Assembly (NCBI RefSeq): GCF_964340395.1
Contig: NC_135564.1
Coordinates: forward strand, 21,506,402-21,520,441
Length of the DNA: 14,040 nt
Reading direction: 5' to 3'
From: Glandiceps talaboti
Lineage: Eukaryota; Hemichordata; Enteropneusta; Spengelidae
The notes under the pieces are model-generated. The model was not told the origin of the DNA and did not search any database. It saw nothing but the letters and a program-made list of their open reading frames with translations. A program made the position numbers and the translations under genes. This document shows, in pieces, positions 1 through 11,511 of the stretch (position 1 is the first letter of the stretch; each line of letters opens with the position of its first letter).

Positions 1-820
1 TGTGCACCCAATAGGTTGGAGAGAACATATCAACCTTTGTGCACCCAATAGGTTGGAGAGAACATATCCACCTTTGTGCACCAAATAGGTTGGAGAGAAC
101 ATATCAACCTTTGTGCACCCGATAGGTTGGAGAGAACATATCAACCTTTGTGCACCCAATAGCTTGAAGAGAACATATCAACCTTTGTGCACCCAATAGC
201 TTGAAGAGAACATATCCACCTTTGTGCACCAAATAGGTTGGAGAGAACATATCAACCTTTGTGCACCCAATAGGTTGGAGAGAATATATCAACCTTTGTG
301 CACCAAATAGGTTGGAGAGAACATATCCACCTTTGTGCACCAAATAGGTTGGAGAGAATATATCAACCTTTGTGCACCAAATTGGTTGAAGAGAACACAT
401 TTGTGCATCAAATAGGTTGGAGTGAACATATCAATCTTTGTGCACCAAATAGTTTGAAGAAAACATATCAATCGTTGTGCACCAAATAGGTTCGAGTGAA
501 CATAGCAACCTCTGTGCATCCAATAGCTTGGAGTGAACATACCAACCTTTGTGCACCCAATTGGTTGGAGAGGACATACCAACCTTTGTGCACCCAATTG
601 GTTGGAGAGGACATACCAACCTTTGTGAACCCAATAGGTTGAAGAGAACACATCAACATCTGTGCACCCAATAGGTTGGAGTGAACATATCAACCTTTGT
701 GCACCCAATAGGTTGGAGAGAACATGTCAAACTTTGTGCACCATATAGGTTGGAGAGAACATATCAATCTTCGTGCACCCAATAGTTTGGAGACAAAATA
801 TCAACCTTTGTGCACCAAAT
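1..820. repeat. 37-bp tandem minisatellite, about 22 copies, open at the left edge
   Basis: Head-to-tail units begin with TGTGCAC at 1, 38, 75, 112, 149 and so on to 809. The period is exactly 37 bp except for one 31-bp unit (371 to 402). Each unit carries AGGTTG and CAACCT (unit positions 13-18 and 31-36), a 6-bp inverted repeat around a 12-nt loop, plus the palindrome GTGCAC. Many units have GCTTG or GTTTG in place of GGTTG, which weakens the hairpin. The first base already lies in a unit, so the array probably extends beyond the window. Because 37 is not a multiple of 3, a long frame cycles through all three phases. The minus-strand consensus has no stop, which gives repetitive ORFs up to 139 codons that I do not regard as genes. 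Confidence 0.97.
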
Positions 821-2284
821 ATAGCTAAAATGGTGTAGGATGAATGTTAGGGCAGAAGACCGGGGGGCAACTGGTCTGCTTCCGTAGGCTTGCTGTTTCA
901 CTCATGGGACGTTACGTTTTTCACAGAGATCGACATATTTCAATTCTAAACTAACAATAACAGAGAGACAATTAACACAGCAGGATCCTTTGTCCAATCA
1001 CATTGAACACTGATAAGCATTGCTATTCTTTCACAGTGCAGTAGAATAACACCACACATGGACTTGACGATTGTAATGGCTGCAATATTTTTTTATTTTC
1101 TAACTAATAATCAACATATCAACTTGACTACTTCTACATCCCAACTGAGCACAGTACATAATTATGTAATTATTTCTTTTGCATTAGAATTTGTTTCAGA
1201 GTGTAATAAATGTTATGTTACATGAGTGAAACACCAAGCCTACATCATTGTAGTCGTAAAAATCACAGAATCATGATATGCACAAAAACGTACCAAGAAG
1301 CAAATCTGTTTCGAATATACAAAAATAGGTTTGATAACAGAGAGCGAATTCAATATACAAGACAATCTACCCCAAGAGATATCGAGATACGAATTGTATC
1401 TTTTTAGCATATACACCTCTGACATTTGTTCGATTCCCCCTCCCTCCCCTATCCATCCTATCAATTAAGTTATTTATGGCATAAAAATGAGTGTTGCGAA
1501 AGTTCCTCAATTAATTAAGTCTAACAGTCAGCTATAGTTACCATCCCATTGACATTTCACGAGTATAAGCTTGCATTTAATGATATTCATCAAGTGTTTC
1601 ACATTGTCGTAAAACAACAACCCTTTTTACGGCAACGGTACAACTTGCGCCATCAGGAGGCGCAGAAGAAAATAATGCCCTTGCTTACAAGAATGATGTG
1701 TTGGAGCTTTTGGGGTATGTGTTAAGTAAGACCATTTAGTATTTAACAACAAGGGAAACGAACAATACATAATCTTTGAATTAAATGTATTATTTGTTCA
1801 CGTTGCGTGTTTTCATCAATTATCAATGCTAACATTTTTTACGGTATTTATGGAGCATATGTTCCTTTCATTTTCTTTACTCCCATTCATCATCCTCAAT
1901 AGACGCCAGCGATGACGGTTATTTTCTTTGCTTGCTGCATTTTAAGTTGTTACTTTCCTGGCGTTCGTTGTGAAGTTTTCACATTTATCTTGATATGTAT
2001 GGTAATAGATGTTGGCATATTTGATATACTTTGAGATGACAATTTTAAAAGCCATTCATCTTAACTTGTGAGCGTCTTTATTACAACACCATGACTGAAT
2101 GAGGAATAGCTACATTTATACTCGTCCATATGCTTCTTTGAATAAAACAATTCATAAATTAATATTAGGCTTCAATGAAGGGTATGAGTATGACATCATA
2201 TATAGCTTGGTGAAAACAAAGTGTACCTCAAAATAGCTGTCGCATACAAAACAAGGTGCTATATAAATCAATTGTGTTAAAACT
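821..2284. other. Non-coding spacer, no gene seen
   Basis: AT-rich DNA with frequent stops in all frames and no recognisable coding, RNA-gene or mobile-element signature. The longest ATG frames (65-75 codons around 1210-1464, on opposite strands of the same stretch) have no recognisable motif. A small GC-rich inverted repeat sits at 1646-1664. A short open stretch before a GTATGT donor-like site at 1715 is noted under rejected items. Confidence 0.6.
1646..1664. repeat. Small GC-rich inverted repeat
   Basis: TGCGCC at 1646-1651 and GGCGCA at 1659-1664 are exact reverse complements separated by 7 nt. It stands out in an AT-rich surround, but a 6-bp inverted repeat is not rare by chance and no function is implied. 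Confidence 0.5.
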
Positions 2285-2455
2285 GATTTTACCCTCCTTA
2301 AGGAAGGTTATTTTAGGGATGAAAAGTCTGTCTGCGTGTATGTATAACCATCTTCTCAAAAACGGCTGGCTCAATTCAAACGAAATTTGGTGCACATGTT
2401 CTTTAGGGTAATGGCTAGAATTGGTTAGGTTTTGGTAAATATTCAATGAACATTA
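2285..2455. repeat. Probable dispersed repeat fragment
   Basis: The stretch starts with a near-palindrome (CCTCCTTAAGGAAGG, about 2293-2307). It continues through a passage resembling the 'AAAACGGCTGG..TTCAAACGAAATTTGGTG' type of sequence that I recall from dispersed repeats of several invertebrate genomes, and ends near CATTAATGAG. The assignment rests on memory of that motif, not on a second copy in this window. A 72-codon minus-strand ORF (2228-2446) is only the antisense of this repeat and shows no protein motif. Family and exact borders are unknown. Confidence 0.35.
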
Positions 2456-4950
2456 ATGAGTTTTTTTGCATACTTAATTGTTTTCAGTAATTAGGCTATA
2501 TCTTGAAAATTCATACTTCAAATTCAAAATAATTAGGTACATACTTCAAACATCACTAATCGCATATGTTCTGTTGTATTCCAACAATTATTGTGTGTAG
2601 GAAGAAGATCTAAAGACTTTGTCCTTCGGAAGGCATTCAGTTTAAGTCTGGTTTTCAAAGGTTGCCACTCCACAACGCATCATACTACCTTGTAAGGATT
2701 TATTTCAAAACTCTCTTTTGTACTAATATTTTTAACAGGATGACTTTCCAACAAATTATTAACCCAGAACTACGTACAACATTTCTTTTTCTTAACCAAT
2801 AATATCTTCTTAATTACCAAGTGATCCTAGCTACACGTAGAAATCTTTTGATCATAAAACTTTAGTTTGTTGTAAGAATGAGGAGTGAGACTGCCTTGGA
2901 TAGTTGTCTTCTATAAGCTATTGACCAGGAACGGAAAATAAAACATATTCATTTCTTTGATAAACTACAATAAATGAGAAACCTGTTTCCACTTTTTCAA
3001 CTTAGGATACCTACATGTATGCTTAGCTTAGTTTGAGCCCGGAATTATTGTTACTATGCCTTGTTAGCACAAATAAAAAATCCCCCTGGATACCGTTACG
3101 TTAAAGGACATTATACTCCTATTTTGGTTGATGAATGCTTTGAGTACTACAAAGTTGACCGGTGAAATATCTCACTTCTAAAAAAAACTAAAACATCGTA
3201 GTAAAACTCATATTATTAGAAAATATACCTTTCTGATAATTGTTTTTTTAGTGATATAGAATTGACATCTAAGGACGATCCTACATCGCCTTTCTTCTTG
3301 TTCTTAGATGTTGATTCCACATCGATTAGTCAGTCGTTGACACTTTTAGACAATTTATAAGCAATACTCATTCAGCCTGTATTGCATCGCTTTTGGCGAA
3401 TTTGCTTCGCTATCTCACGTTTGTAGTTACTATATCCACATCAAATGTTATGGTTTGAAATACTGGTTCAGTTATTAAACCATAGTCCGATATATCTCTC
3501 ACTCCCCAGGCATCTCAGCCCCCACCCCATCCCCATCCCGTCATTTTCACCCAGGCATCACTACACAAGGCATGTCTCACCCATGCTGACTGGGGGTATA
3601 CTTTCAAAACGGAACAACATAACATGGTTAGCATTACAATCGGTGTAGTAAAACCTAGGTAAGAAGACAGTAAAATAAAATCACAAACCGCGATGTAAAT
3701 AGGTTATAATTTTGCTATGTTCAACTGTTACATTAGACCGTGAATACTAACTATATTTTACGCACGCCAAAACCATTTTAGTATTTTTAAATCTGCTCAC
3801 GTGAGTATCTGACATACAGTATTTAACCAGAGTATAGCCATTTATTACGGTAAAAACTTATGTTGAAGGTTTCGTATAGTTAAGAACTATGTGCAAAGAT
3901 GGAGAGATTGTAAACTGTACATCTTTGTAGTGAACATCTGTGTCAGTTATCTCATCCATGTCAGCGACAAATAAGCCATCTTGCCACACTTGTGATTAAT
4001 GATTCCAAAGAGTCATCTTACACGACCCTCGATAAAACTAATCGTGTCCTCAAGTTAGTGTCACAATTGAATCAATACCGTTACAGTCCAAGTAATGGTA
4101 CAGCTGTGGTATAGAACATACCCGTGTGGTCTGTGATAGAATGCGGCCTGAGGTATCCCGACATGGTGATTTCACGCCCACACACACACACACTATTGAT
4201 GTCATCGGCGTAATGAATAAGTGCCAGGGGGACTACTTCATGATACAGTTACCTTAAACGAAGTAACTACAATGTACATGCCTTCCCATGATGGGCGATC
4301 TGAGATGAAATTACTTCATGTTATCGATTTGTTGTGCAATGACAAAGATTTGATAGATGCGAAGACGCTCTCCAGGCACTAGATGGATGGACACATATCT
4401 AAATCACTTTCCTAAATCGTGACTTGGACAAGGAATGTAAAGCAATGGTTTAATAAGATAACGAAATGTGGAAGATCAGTTACCCTCCAGTATCGATCTT
4501 ATTTATCATGGCCTCCTAATTGATCACACTCTCAATCACCATCTTATCTGTGACATGCTCAGTTTGGTTTGATTTGATAGGGAGTGTTTTAAATTAACAG
4601 TCAACATGTCAATCGAAGTGATAGTATAGTCATGACAACAAAGCTGTCAATCACAGAATGTTTAAGAAAGAATGTGTTTCAAAACAATGGGAGATCTGCT
4701 AACGAAATGTCTCATTTGTTTTATGATTAACGTAAAGGCCAAGTGAATGCAACCATTTGCTATACGTGAAACGATTCAAGCATTGTAATTAGTTTTATAA
4801 TCTTTTTAAAGGTCATTGATGGTACACTGACTTGATGTCCGTATATGTTGTGTAAGACCATTTCATAGTTTGTCAACAACTTAACCAATATATGTGTTAA
4901 TCAAAAGGCAGTCACACATGCCTCGAAAATAACGACGACAACGACACCAC
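2456..4950. other. Non-coding spacer, no gene seen
   Basis: AT-rich with no supported gene. Minor features are a 9-bp inverted repeat (acatctaag at 3265-3273, cttagatgt at 3303-3311), a C-rich stretch at about 3500-3552, and a short CA run near 4181-4193. The 67-codon ORF at 3445-3648 is mostly the C-rich stretch read as Pro/His/Ser and is not credible as a gene. Confidence 0.6.
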
Positions 4951-4951
4951 C

Positions 4952-5000
<49 letters not shown>
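4951..5000. repeat. (CAA)n microsatellite
   Basis: About 16-17 uninterrupted CAA units over 50 bp, preceded by an imperfect run of AAC/GAC/ACC triplets (about 4931-4950). The run carries no start or surrounding coding context, so I do not read it as a coding poly-Gln, poly-Asn or poly-Thr tract. Confidence 0.97.
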
Positions 5001-6055
5001 GTTAATAAGTCAAACACGTGAATGGGAATTATGGGCAAAATGCACAGTTACAGCTATTGTGGATTAAGTAATATATGATGACTTGTGACAACCCCATTGA
5101 TTGTATACCACCGTACACACAATAACACAATCTGTGACAGTAATATGTTCCAAGCATTGCTTCAATCATTTAAGAGAATGGGCCAACTAACTAGGCATGT
5201 CAATCCAATTGAGAAAATGTTGAATTGACTAGGGTTTGGGGTCTTCAAGTTAGGGGACTCATGGGTCAAAACAATGGTGACAGATAGTATAATTGTTACT
5301 GCTTAGATGCTTTGCACGGGGTCATTCAAGTAAACCTGTACTATATAATTGAATAGAATCTCCATCTTCAAAATGTATGAAGTCTTGGATTTACGTGCAT
5401 ACAAAGAGGCAATTATAGCACTTGACTTTCATGGTTCAAATAGCAAGTAAGATGTCACGCGGTTTTCGCAAATCATTCAATCCTGTCTACTTCGAAATGT
5501 TAAGAATAGTTTTCACGACTTGACTACGCTCTAAATCATTGCCATAGCAACGAGTTCTTTAATAGAGTCTTTCCAACGAAGACAGATTTGTTAGACTAAG
5601 ATTATGCACTGTTGGGTAAAAATTAATCTGTGCTTCAAATAGGGGATGAGAGTGACGGTACGTTATATAACTCTTTGATAATGAGACTTGCTATATTCTC
5701 TGATAAATCTACTTTTTATAATATTTCTTAGCGAGTACATTTAGAAACTATATGTAAAAGATTGGCGTCAATGATAAATTTTCCCATTTGCCAAAAACAC
5801 AACTATCGTCCATTTTCTTATTCTAAAGTAAAGATATTTGAATGACGTGTGGTACTATATCAGGTTCACCAATAGGTGATTATTTCGTCACATGACATGA
5901 TTTCATTCCCATGCACTATCTACCTCGGGGGAACTTGTAAAAATTGAGTGTTCCTTGTAGAAAAAAGTTTGATCACTAATAGAGGCTGCCATGGAGTGTA
6001 CACTCTCCAGGGAGTTGTGGAAGTATAATGGGCCATTGTACCGTTATAGGTACGT
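5001..6055. other. Non-coding spacer, no gene seen
   Basis: No supported coding region or RNA gene. The only clear structure is a perfect 12-bp palindrome, GAGTGTACACTC, at 5994-6005. The ORFs overlapping the right end (minus 5920-6174 and plus 6028-6360) overlap each other and have no recognisable motif. Confidence 0.6.
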
Positions 6056-6108
6056 GTCAGCACTTTGAGCACAGCAATGGAAAGCGCTATATAAAAACTA
6101 TTATTATC
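6056..6108 (+). repeat. LINE/SINE-like 3' tail with ATT-type ending
   Basis: The stretch reads GTCAGCACTTTGAGC, then AAAGCGCTATATAAAAA, then a short ATT-rich end (CTATTATTATC). This 'CACTTTGAGC .. GCGCTATATAA .. (ATT)n' layout is, from memory, the 3' tail shared by some L2-like LINEs and their partner SINEs in aquatic animals. I cannot define the 5' end. No reverse transcriptase remnant lies just upstream, so this is a short SINE or a severely truncated LINE. An alternative is chance similarity. Confidence 0.45.
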
Positions 6109-6460
6109 AGAAATCTCACAACTGTGCCTAATTTTAGGCCTAACAAAAAAAATTGTGTGGTTCCGATTACGCACAATTTTAGAATACGTGAGGTAGGTAG
6201 ATTTTTTTGTAATTATTTTTTTTTCATGTGTGAGTGTCTAGTTCAGGTAGTTGTGTTTTCCGTTGTTTTCCATATTGTCTCTGTGTTATTGGTTTCTTCA
6301 CATCAGATTTACAGCCATTACAGAATGGAAGAACACTTTTGTATTGTCTTTTTAAGTTGATGTCAGTTTCCACACCTCATCACCACAGTACAAGTGGCAG
6401 TGGATATTTTAAGCCCAGAGAACATAGGTCAATTGATGGGGCACTATGGTAACAAGATAT
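6109..6460. other. Non-coding spacer
   Basis: Two overlapping plus-strand ORFs (110 codons ending at 6360 and 72 codons ending at 6452) cover this stretch in different frames. Neither shows a domain, and the first runs through the LINE/SINE-like tail. I see no gene here. Confidence 0.55.
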
Positions 6461-6494
6461 TGTGTGTGTGTGGGGGGGGGGGGAGTTCTAAAAT

Positions 6495-6544
<50 letters not shown>

Positions 6545-6546
6545 TG
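6461..6546. repeat. (TG)n and poly-G microsatellites
   Basis: A short (TG)n run (6461-6472) merges into a run of about 12 G residues ending at 6483. After a 13-bp gap a (TG)22 run follows at 6497-6540, ending in GGTGTG. Both TG runs are preceded by the same 'ATAT' context, suggesting one microsatellite was duplicated or interrupted. Alternating TG of this length and G-runs can adopt non-B DNA, which is a general property and not evidence of function. Confidence 0.95.
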
Positions 6547-6705
6547 TTTATATTATGTTTGTATATGAAATGACAGAGTAATGATCAGAACACTTACAGT
6601 GAAATAAAACAATTAGTTATATTTGATTGAGAGATGAAACAGATCATATTTGAAATGGGGCACATTTTTGTATAAATCTAAAATATTATAAGCTCTTTTA
6701 ACAAA
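6547..6705. other. AT-rich left flank of the 43-bp satellite
   Basis: Unique-looking AT-rich DNA between the (TG)n run and the satellite. The last bases before the first unit (ACAAA) resemble the atypical end of unit 2 (ATCAAA) and not the usual unit end, so the left junction looks slightly degenerate. No gene seen. Confidence 0.6.
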
Positions 6706-9700
6706 GATGTAGTAAGTGGAGACTACCTAATTGTTATATGATAATATAGATGTAGTAAGTGGAGACTACCTGATTGTTATATGATATCAAAGATGTAGTA
6801 AGTGGAGACTACCTGATTGTTATATGATAATATAGATGTAGTAAGTGGAGACTACCTGATTGTTATATGATAATATAGATGTAGTAAGTGGAGACTACCT
6901 GATTGTTATATGATATTATAGATGTAGTAAGTGGAGACTACCTGATTGTTATATGATATTATAGATGTAGTAAGTGGAGACTACCTGATTGTTATATGAT
7001 ATTATAGATGTAGTAAGTGGAGACTACCTGATTGTTATATGATATTATAGATGTAGTAAGTGGAGACTACCTGATTGTTATATGGTATTATAGATGTAGT
7101 AAGTGGAGACTACCTGATTGTTATATGATATTATAGATGTAGTAAGTGGAGACTACCTGATTGTTATATGGTATTATAGATGTAGTAAGTGGAGACTACC
7201 TGATTGTTACATGATAATATAGATGTAGTAAGTGGAGACTACCTGATTGTTATATGATATTATAGATGTAGTAAGTGAAGACTACCTGATAGTTATATGA
7301 TATTATAGATGTAGTAAGTGGAGACTACCTGATTGTTATATGATAATATAGATGTAGTAAGTGGAGACTACCTGATTGTTATATGATATTATAGATGTAG
7401 TAAGTGGAGACTACCTGATTGTTATATGATAATATAGATGTAGTAAGTGGAGACTACCTGATTGTTACATGATATTATAGATGTAGTAAGTGGAGACTAC
7501 CTGATTGTTATATGATAATATAGATGTAGTAAGTGGAGACTACCTGATTGTTATATGATATTATAGATGTAGTAAGTGGAGACTACCTGATTGTTATATG
7601 ATATTATAGATGTAGTAAGTGGAGACTACCTGATTGTTATATGGTATTATAGATGTAGTAAGTGGAGACTACCTTATTGTTATATGATAATATAGATGTA
7701 GTAAGTGGAGACTACCTGATTGTTATATGATATTGTAGATGTAGTAAGTGGAGACTACCTGATTGTTATATGATAATATAGATGTAGTAAGTGGAGACTA
7801 CCTGATTGTTATATGATATTATAGATGTAGTAAGTGGAGACTACCTGATTGTTATATGATATTATAGATGTAGTAAGTGGAGACTACCTGATTGTTATAT
7901 GATATTATAGATGTAGTAAGTGGAGACTACCTGATTGTTATATGATAATATAGATGTAGTAAGTGGAGACTACCTGATTGTTATATGATATTATAGATGT
8001 AGTAAGTGGAGACTACCTGATTGTTATATGATAATATAGATGTAGTAAGTGGAGACTACCTGATTGTTACATGATATTATAGATGTAGTAAGTGGAGACT
8101 ACCTGATTGTTATATGATATTATAGATGTAGTAAGTGGAGCCTACCTGATTGTTATATGATATTATAGATGTAGTAAGTGGAGACTACCTGATTGTTATA
8201 TGATAATATAGATATAGTAAGTGGAGACTATCTGATTCTTATATGATATTATAGATGTAGTAAGTGGAGACTACCTGATTGTTATATGATATTATAGATG
8301 TAGTAAGTGGAGACTACCTGATTGTTATATGATATTATAGATGTAGTAAGTGGAGACTACCTGATTGTTATATGGTATTATAGATGTAGTAAGTGGAGAC
8401 TACCTGATTGTTATATGATATTATAGATGTAGTAAGTGGAGACTACCTAATTGTTATATGATATTATAGATGTAGTAAGTGGAGACTACCTGATTGTTAT
8501 ATGATATTATATATGTAGTAAGTGGAGACTACCTGATTGTTATATGATATTATATATGTAGTAAGTGGAGACTACCTGATTGTTATATGATATTATAGAT
8601 GTAGTAAGTGGAGACTACCTGATTGTTATATGATATTATATATATAGTAAGTGTAGACTACCTGATTGTTATATGATATTATAGATGTAGTAAGTGGAGA
8701 CTACCTGATTGTTATATGATATTATAGATGTAGTAAGTGGAGACTACCTGATTGTTATATGATATTATAGATGTAGTAAGTGGAGACTACCTGATTGTTA
8801 TATGATATTATAGATGTAGTAAGTGGAGACTACCTGATTGTTATATGATATTATATATGTAGTAAGTGGAGACTACCTGATTGTTATATGATAATATAGA
8901 TGTAGTAAGTGGAGACTACCTGATTGTTATATGATATTATATATGTAGTAAGTGGAGACTACCTGATTGTTATATGATATTATAGATGTAGTAAGTGGAG
9001 ACTACCTGATTGTTATATGATAATATAGATGTAGTAAGTGGAGACTACCTGATTGTTATATGATATTATAGATGTAGTAAGTGGAGACTACCTGATTGTT
9101 ATATGATATTATAGATGTAGTAAGTGGAGACTACCTGATTGTTATATGGTATTATAGATATAGTAAGTGGAGACTACCTGATTGTTATATGATATTATAG
9201 ATGTAGTAAGTGGAGACTATCTGATTCTTATATGATATTATAGATGTAGTAAGTGGAGACTACCTGATTGTTATATGGTATTATAGATGTAGTAAGTGGA
9301 GACTACCTGATAGTTATATGATATTATAGATGTAGTAAGTGGAGACTACCTGATTGTTATATGATATTATAGATGTAGTAAGTGGAGACTACCTAATTGT
9401 TATATGATATTATAGATGTAGTAAGTGGAGACTACCTAATTGTTATATGATATTATAGATGTAGTAAGTGGAGACTACCTGATTGTTATATGATATTATA
9501 GATGTAGTAAGTGGAGACTACCTGATTGTTATATGATATTGTAGATGTAGTAAGTGGAGACTACCTGATTGTTATATGATATTATAGATGTAGTAAGTGG
9601 AGACTACCTGATTGTTATATGGTATTATAGATGTAGTAAGTGGAGACTACCTGATTGTTATATGATATTATAGATGTAGTAAGTGGAGACTACCTGATTG

Positions 9701-11375
9701 TTATATGATATTATAGATGTAGTAAGTGGAGACTACCTGATTGTTATATGATATTATAGATGTAGTAAGTGGAGACTACCTGATTGTTATATGATATTAT
9801 AGATGTAGTAAGTGGAGACTACCTGATTGTTATATGATAATATAGATGTAGTAAGTGGAGACTACCTGATTGTTATATGGTATTATAGATGTAGTAAGTG
9901 GAGACTACCTGATTGTTATATGGTATTATATATGTAGTAAGTGGAGACTACCTGATTGTTATATGATATTATAGATGTAGTAAGTGGAGACTATCTGATT
10001 CTTATATGATATTATAGATGTAGTAAGTGGAGACTACCTGATTCTTATATGATATTATAGATGTAGTAAGTGTAGACTACCTGATTGTTATATGATATTA
10101 TAGATGTAGTAAGTGGAGACTACCTGATTGTTATATGATATTATATATGTAGTAAGTGGAGACTACCTGATTGTTATATGGTATTATAGATGTAGTAAGT
10201 GGAGACTACCTGATTGTTATATGATATTATAGATGTAGTAAGTGGAGACTACCTGATTGTTATATGATATTATATATGTAGTAAGTGGAGACTACCTGAT
10301 TGTTATATGGTATTATAGATGTAGTAAGTGGAGACTACCTGATTGTTATATGATATTATAGATGTAGTAAGTGGAGACTACCTAATTGTTATATGATATT
10401 ATAGATGTAGTAAGTGGAGACTACCTGATTGTTATATGATATTATAGATGTAGTAAGTGGAGACTACCTGATTGTTATATGATATTATAGATGTAGTAAG
10501 TGGAGACTACCTGATTGTTATATGATATTATAGATGTAGTAAGTGGAGACTACCTGATTGTTATATGATATTATAGATGTAGTAAGTGGAGACTACCTGA
10601 TTGTTATATGGTATTATAGATGTAGTAAGTGGAGACTACCTGATTGTTATATGATATTATAGATGTAGTAAGTGGAGACTACCTGATTGTTATATGGTAT
10701 TATAGATGTAGTAAGTGGAGACTACCTGATTGTTATATGATATTATAGATGTAGTAAGTGGAGACTACCTGATTGTTATATGATATTATAGATGTAGTAA
10801 GTGGAGACTACCTGATTGTTATATGGTATTATAGATGTAGTAAGTGGAGACTACCTGATTGTTATATGATATTATAGATGTAGTAAGTGAAGACTACCTG
10901 ATTGTTATATGATATTATAGATGTAGTAAGTGGAGACTACCTAATTGTTATATGATATTATAGATGTAGTAAGTGGAGACTACCTGATTGTTATATGATA
11001 TTATAGATGTAGTAAGTGGAGACTACCTGATTGTTATATGATAATATAGATGTAGTAAGTGGAGACTACCTGATTGTTATATGATATTATAGATGTAGTA
11101 AGTGGAGACTACCTGATTGTTATATGATATTATAGATGTAGTAAGTGGAGACTACCTGATTGTTATATGATATTATAGATGTAGTAAGTGGAGACTACCT
11201 GATTGTTATATGATAATATAGATGTAGTAAGTGGAGACTACCTGATTGTTATATGATATTATAGATATAGTAAGTGGAGACTACCTGATTGTTATATGAT
11301 AATATAGATGTAGTAAGTGGAGACTACCTGATTGTTATATGATATTATAGATGTAGTAAGTGTAGACTACCTGAT
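6706..11375. repeat. 43-bp satellite array, 109 units, no net indel
   Basis: Consensus unit: GATGTAGTAAGTGGAGACTA followed by CCTGATTGTTATATGATATT and ATA. The first unit starts at 6706 and the last, partial one at 11350, exactly 108 periods of 43 bp apart. Intermediate units I checked (6749, 6792, 8039, 9028, 9200, 9974, 10060, 10877) all fall in phase. Units differ by single substitutions: A or T at unit position 39, G at position 36 (ATATGGTATT), a TATGTAG or GATATAG start, and CCTAATT. Each unit contains GTAGT and ACTAC, a 5-bp inverted repeat around 8 nt. The consensus is about 30% GC, with 10 G to 3 C on this strand. All six frames have stops. It is non-coding and lacks spacers. Confidence 0.99.
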
Positions 11376-11511
11376 CTAATATTCTAATTGAAGATGACCT
11401 AATATTTTCGTACCCATCGAACTTACAGAGATCGGATGAGAAGGGCTTCACGAGAACTCAAACTACATGGAATAACGTATAAATGTACTCCAAGATCTAT
11501 GGTTTTCAAAG

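Noticed and set aside
104-708. Overlapping repetitive ORFs on both strands (up to 139 codons)
   Set aside because: They are the 37-bp repeat read through successive phases. There is no non-repetitive sequence, start context or domain, and several frames are open at once.
1428-1445. tRNA B-box-like GTTCGATTCC
   Set aside because: No A box at the right distance and no cloverleaf can be folded around it.
1613-1738. Short open frame with TVQLAPSGGAEEN..LAYKNDVLELLG before a GTATGT donor-like site (1715)
   Set aside because: The protein looks plausible, but there is no convincing acceptor, no recognised family and no neighbouring exon. Too short to call.
5920-6452. Overlapping ORFs on both strands around the LINE/SINE-like tail
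   Set aside because: Mutually overlapping, no motif, low-complexity Val/Phe/Cys-rich content and no splice or start support.
6706-11375. CRISPR-like array
   Set aside because: Units are contiguous and head to tail with no unique spacers, and the context is eukaryotic, with no cas genes.
6706-11375. Hammerhead or other ribozyme in the satellite unit
   Set aside because: Some animal satellites encode hammerheads, but the consensus lacks CTGATGA and GAAA on either strand (CTGATTG is the closest).
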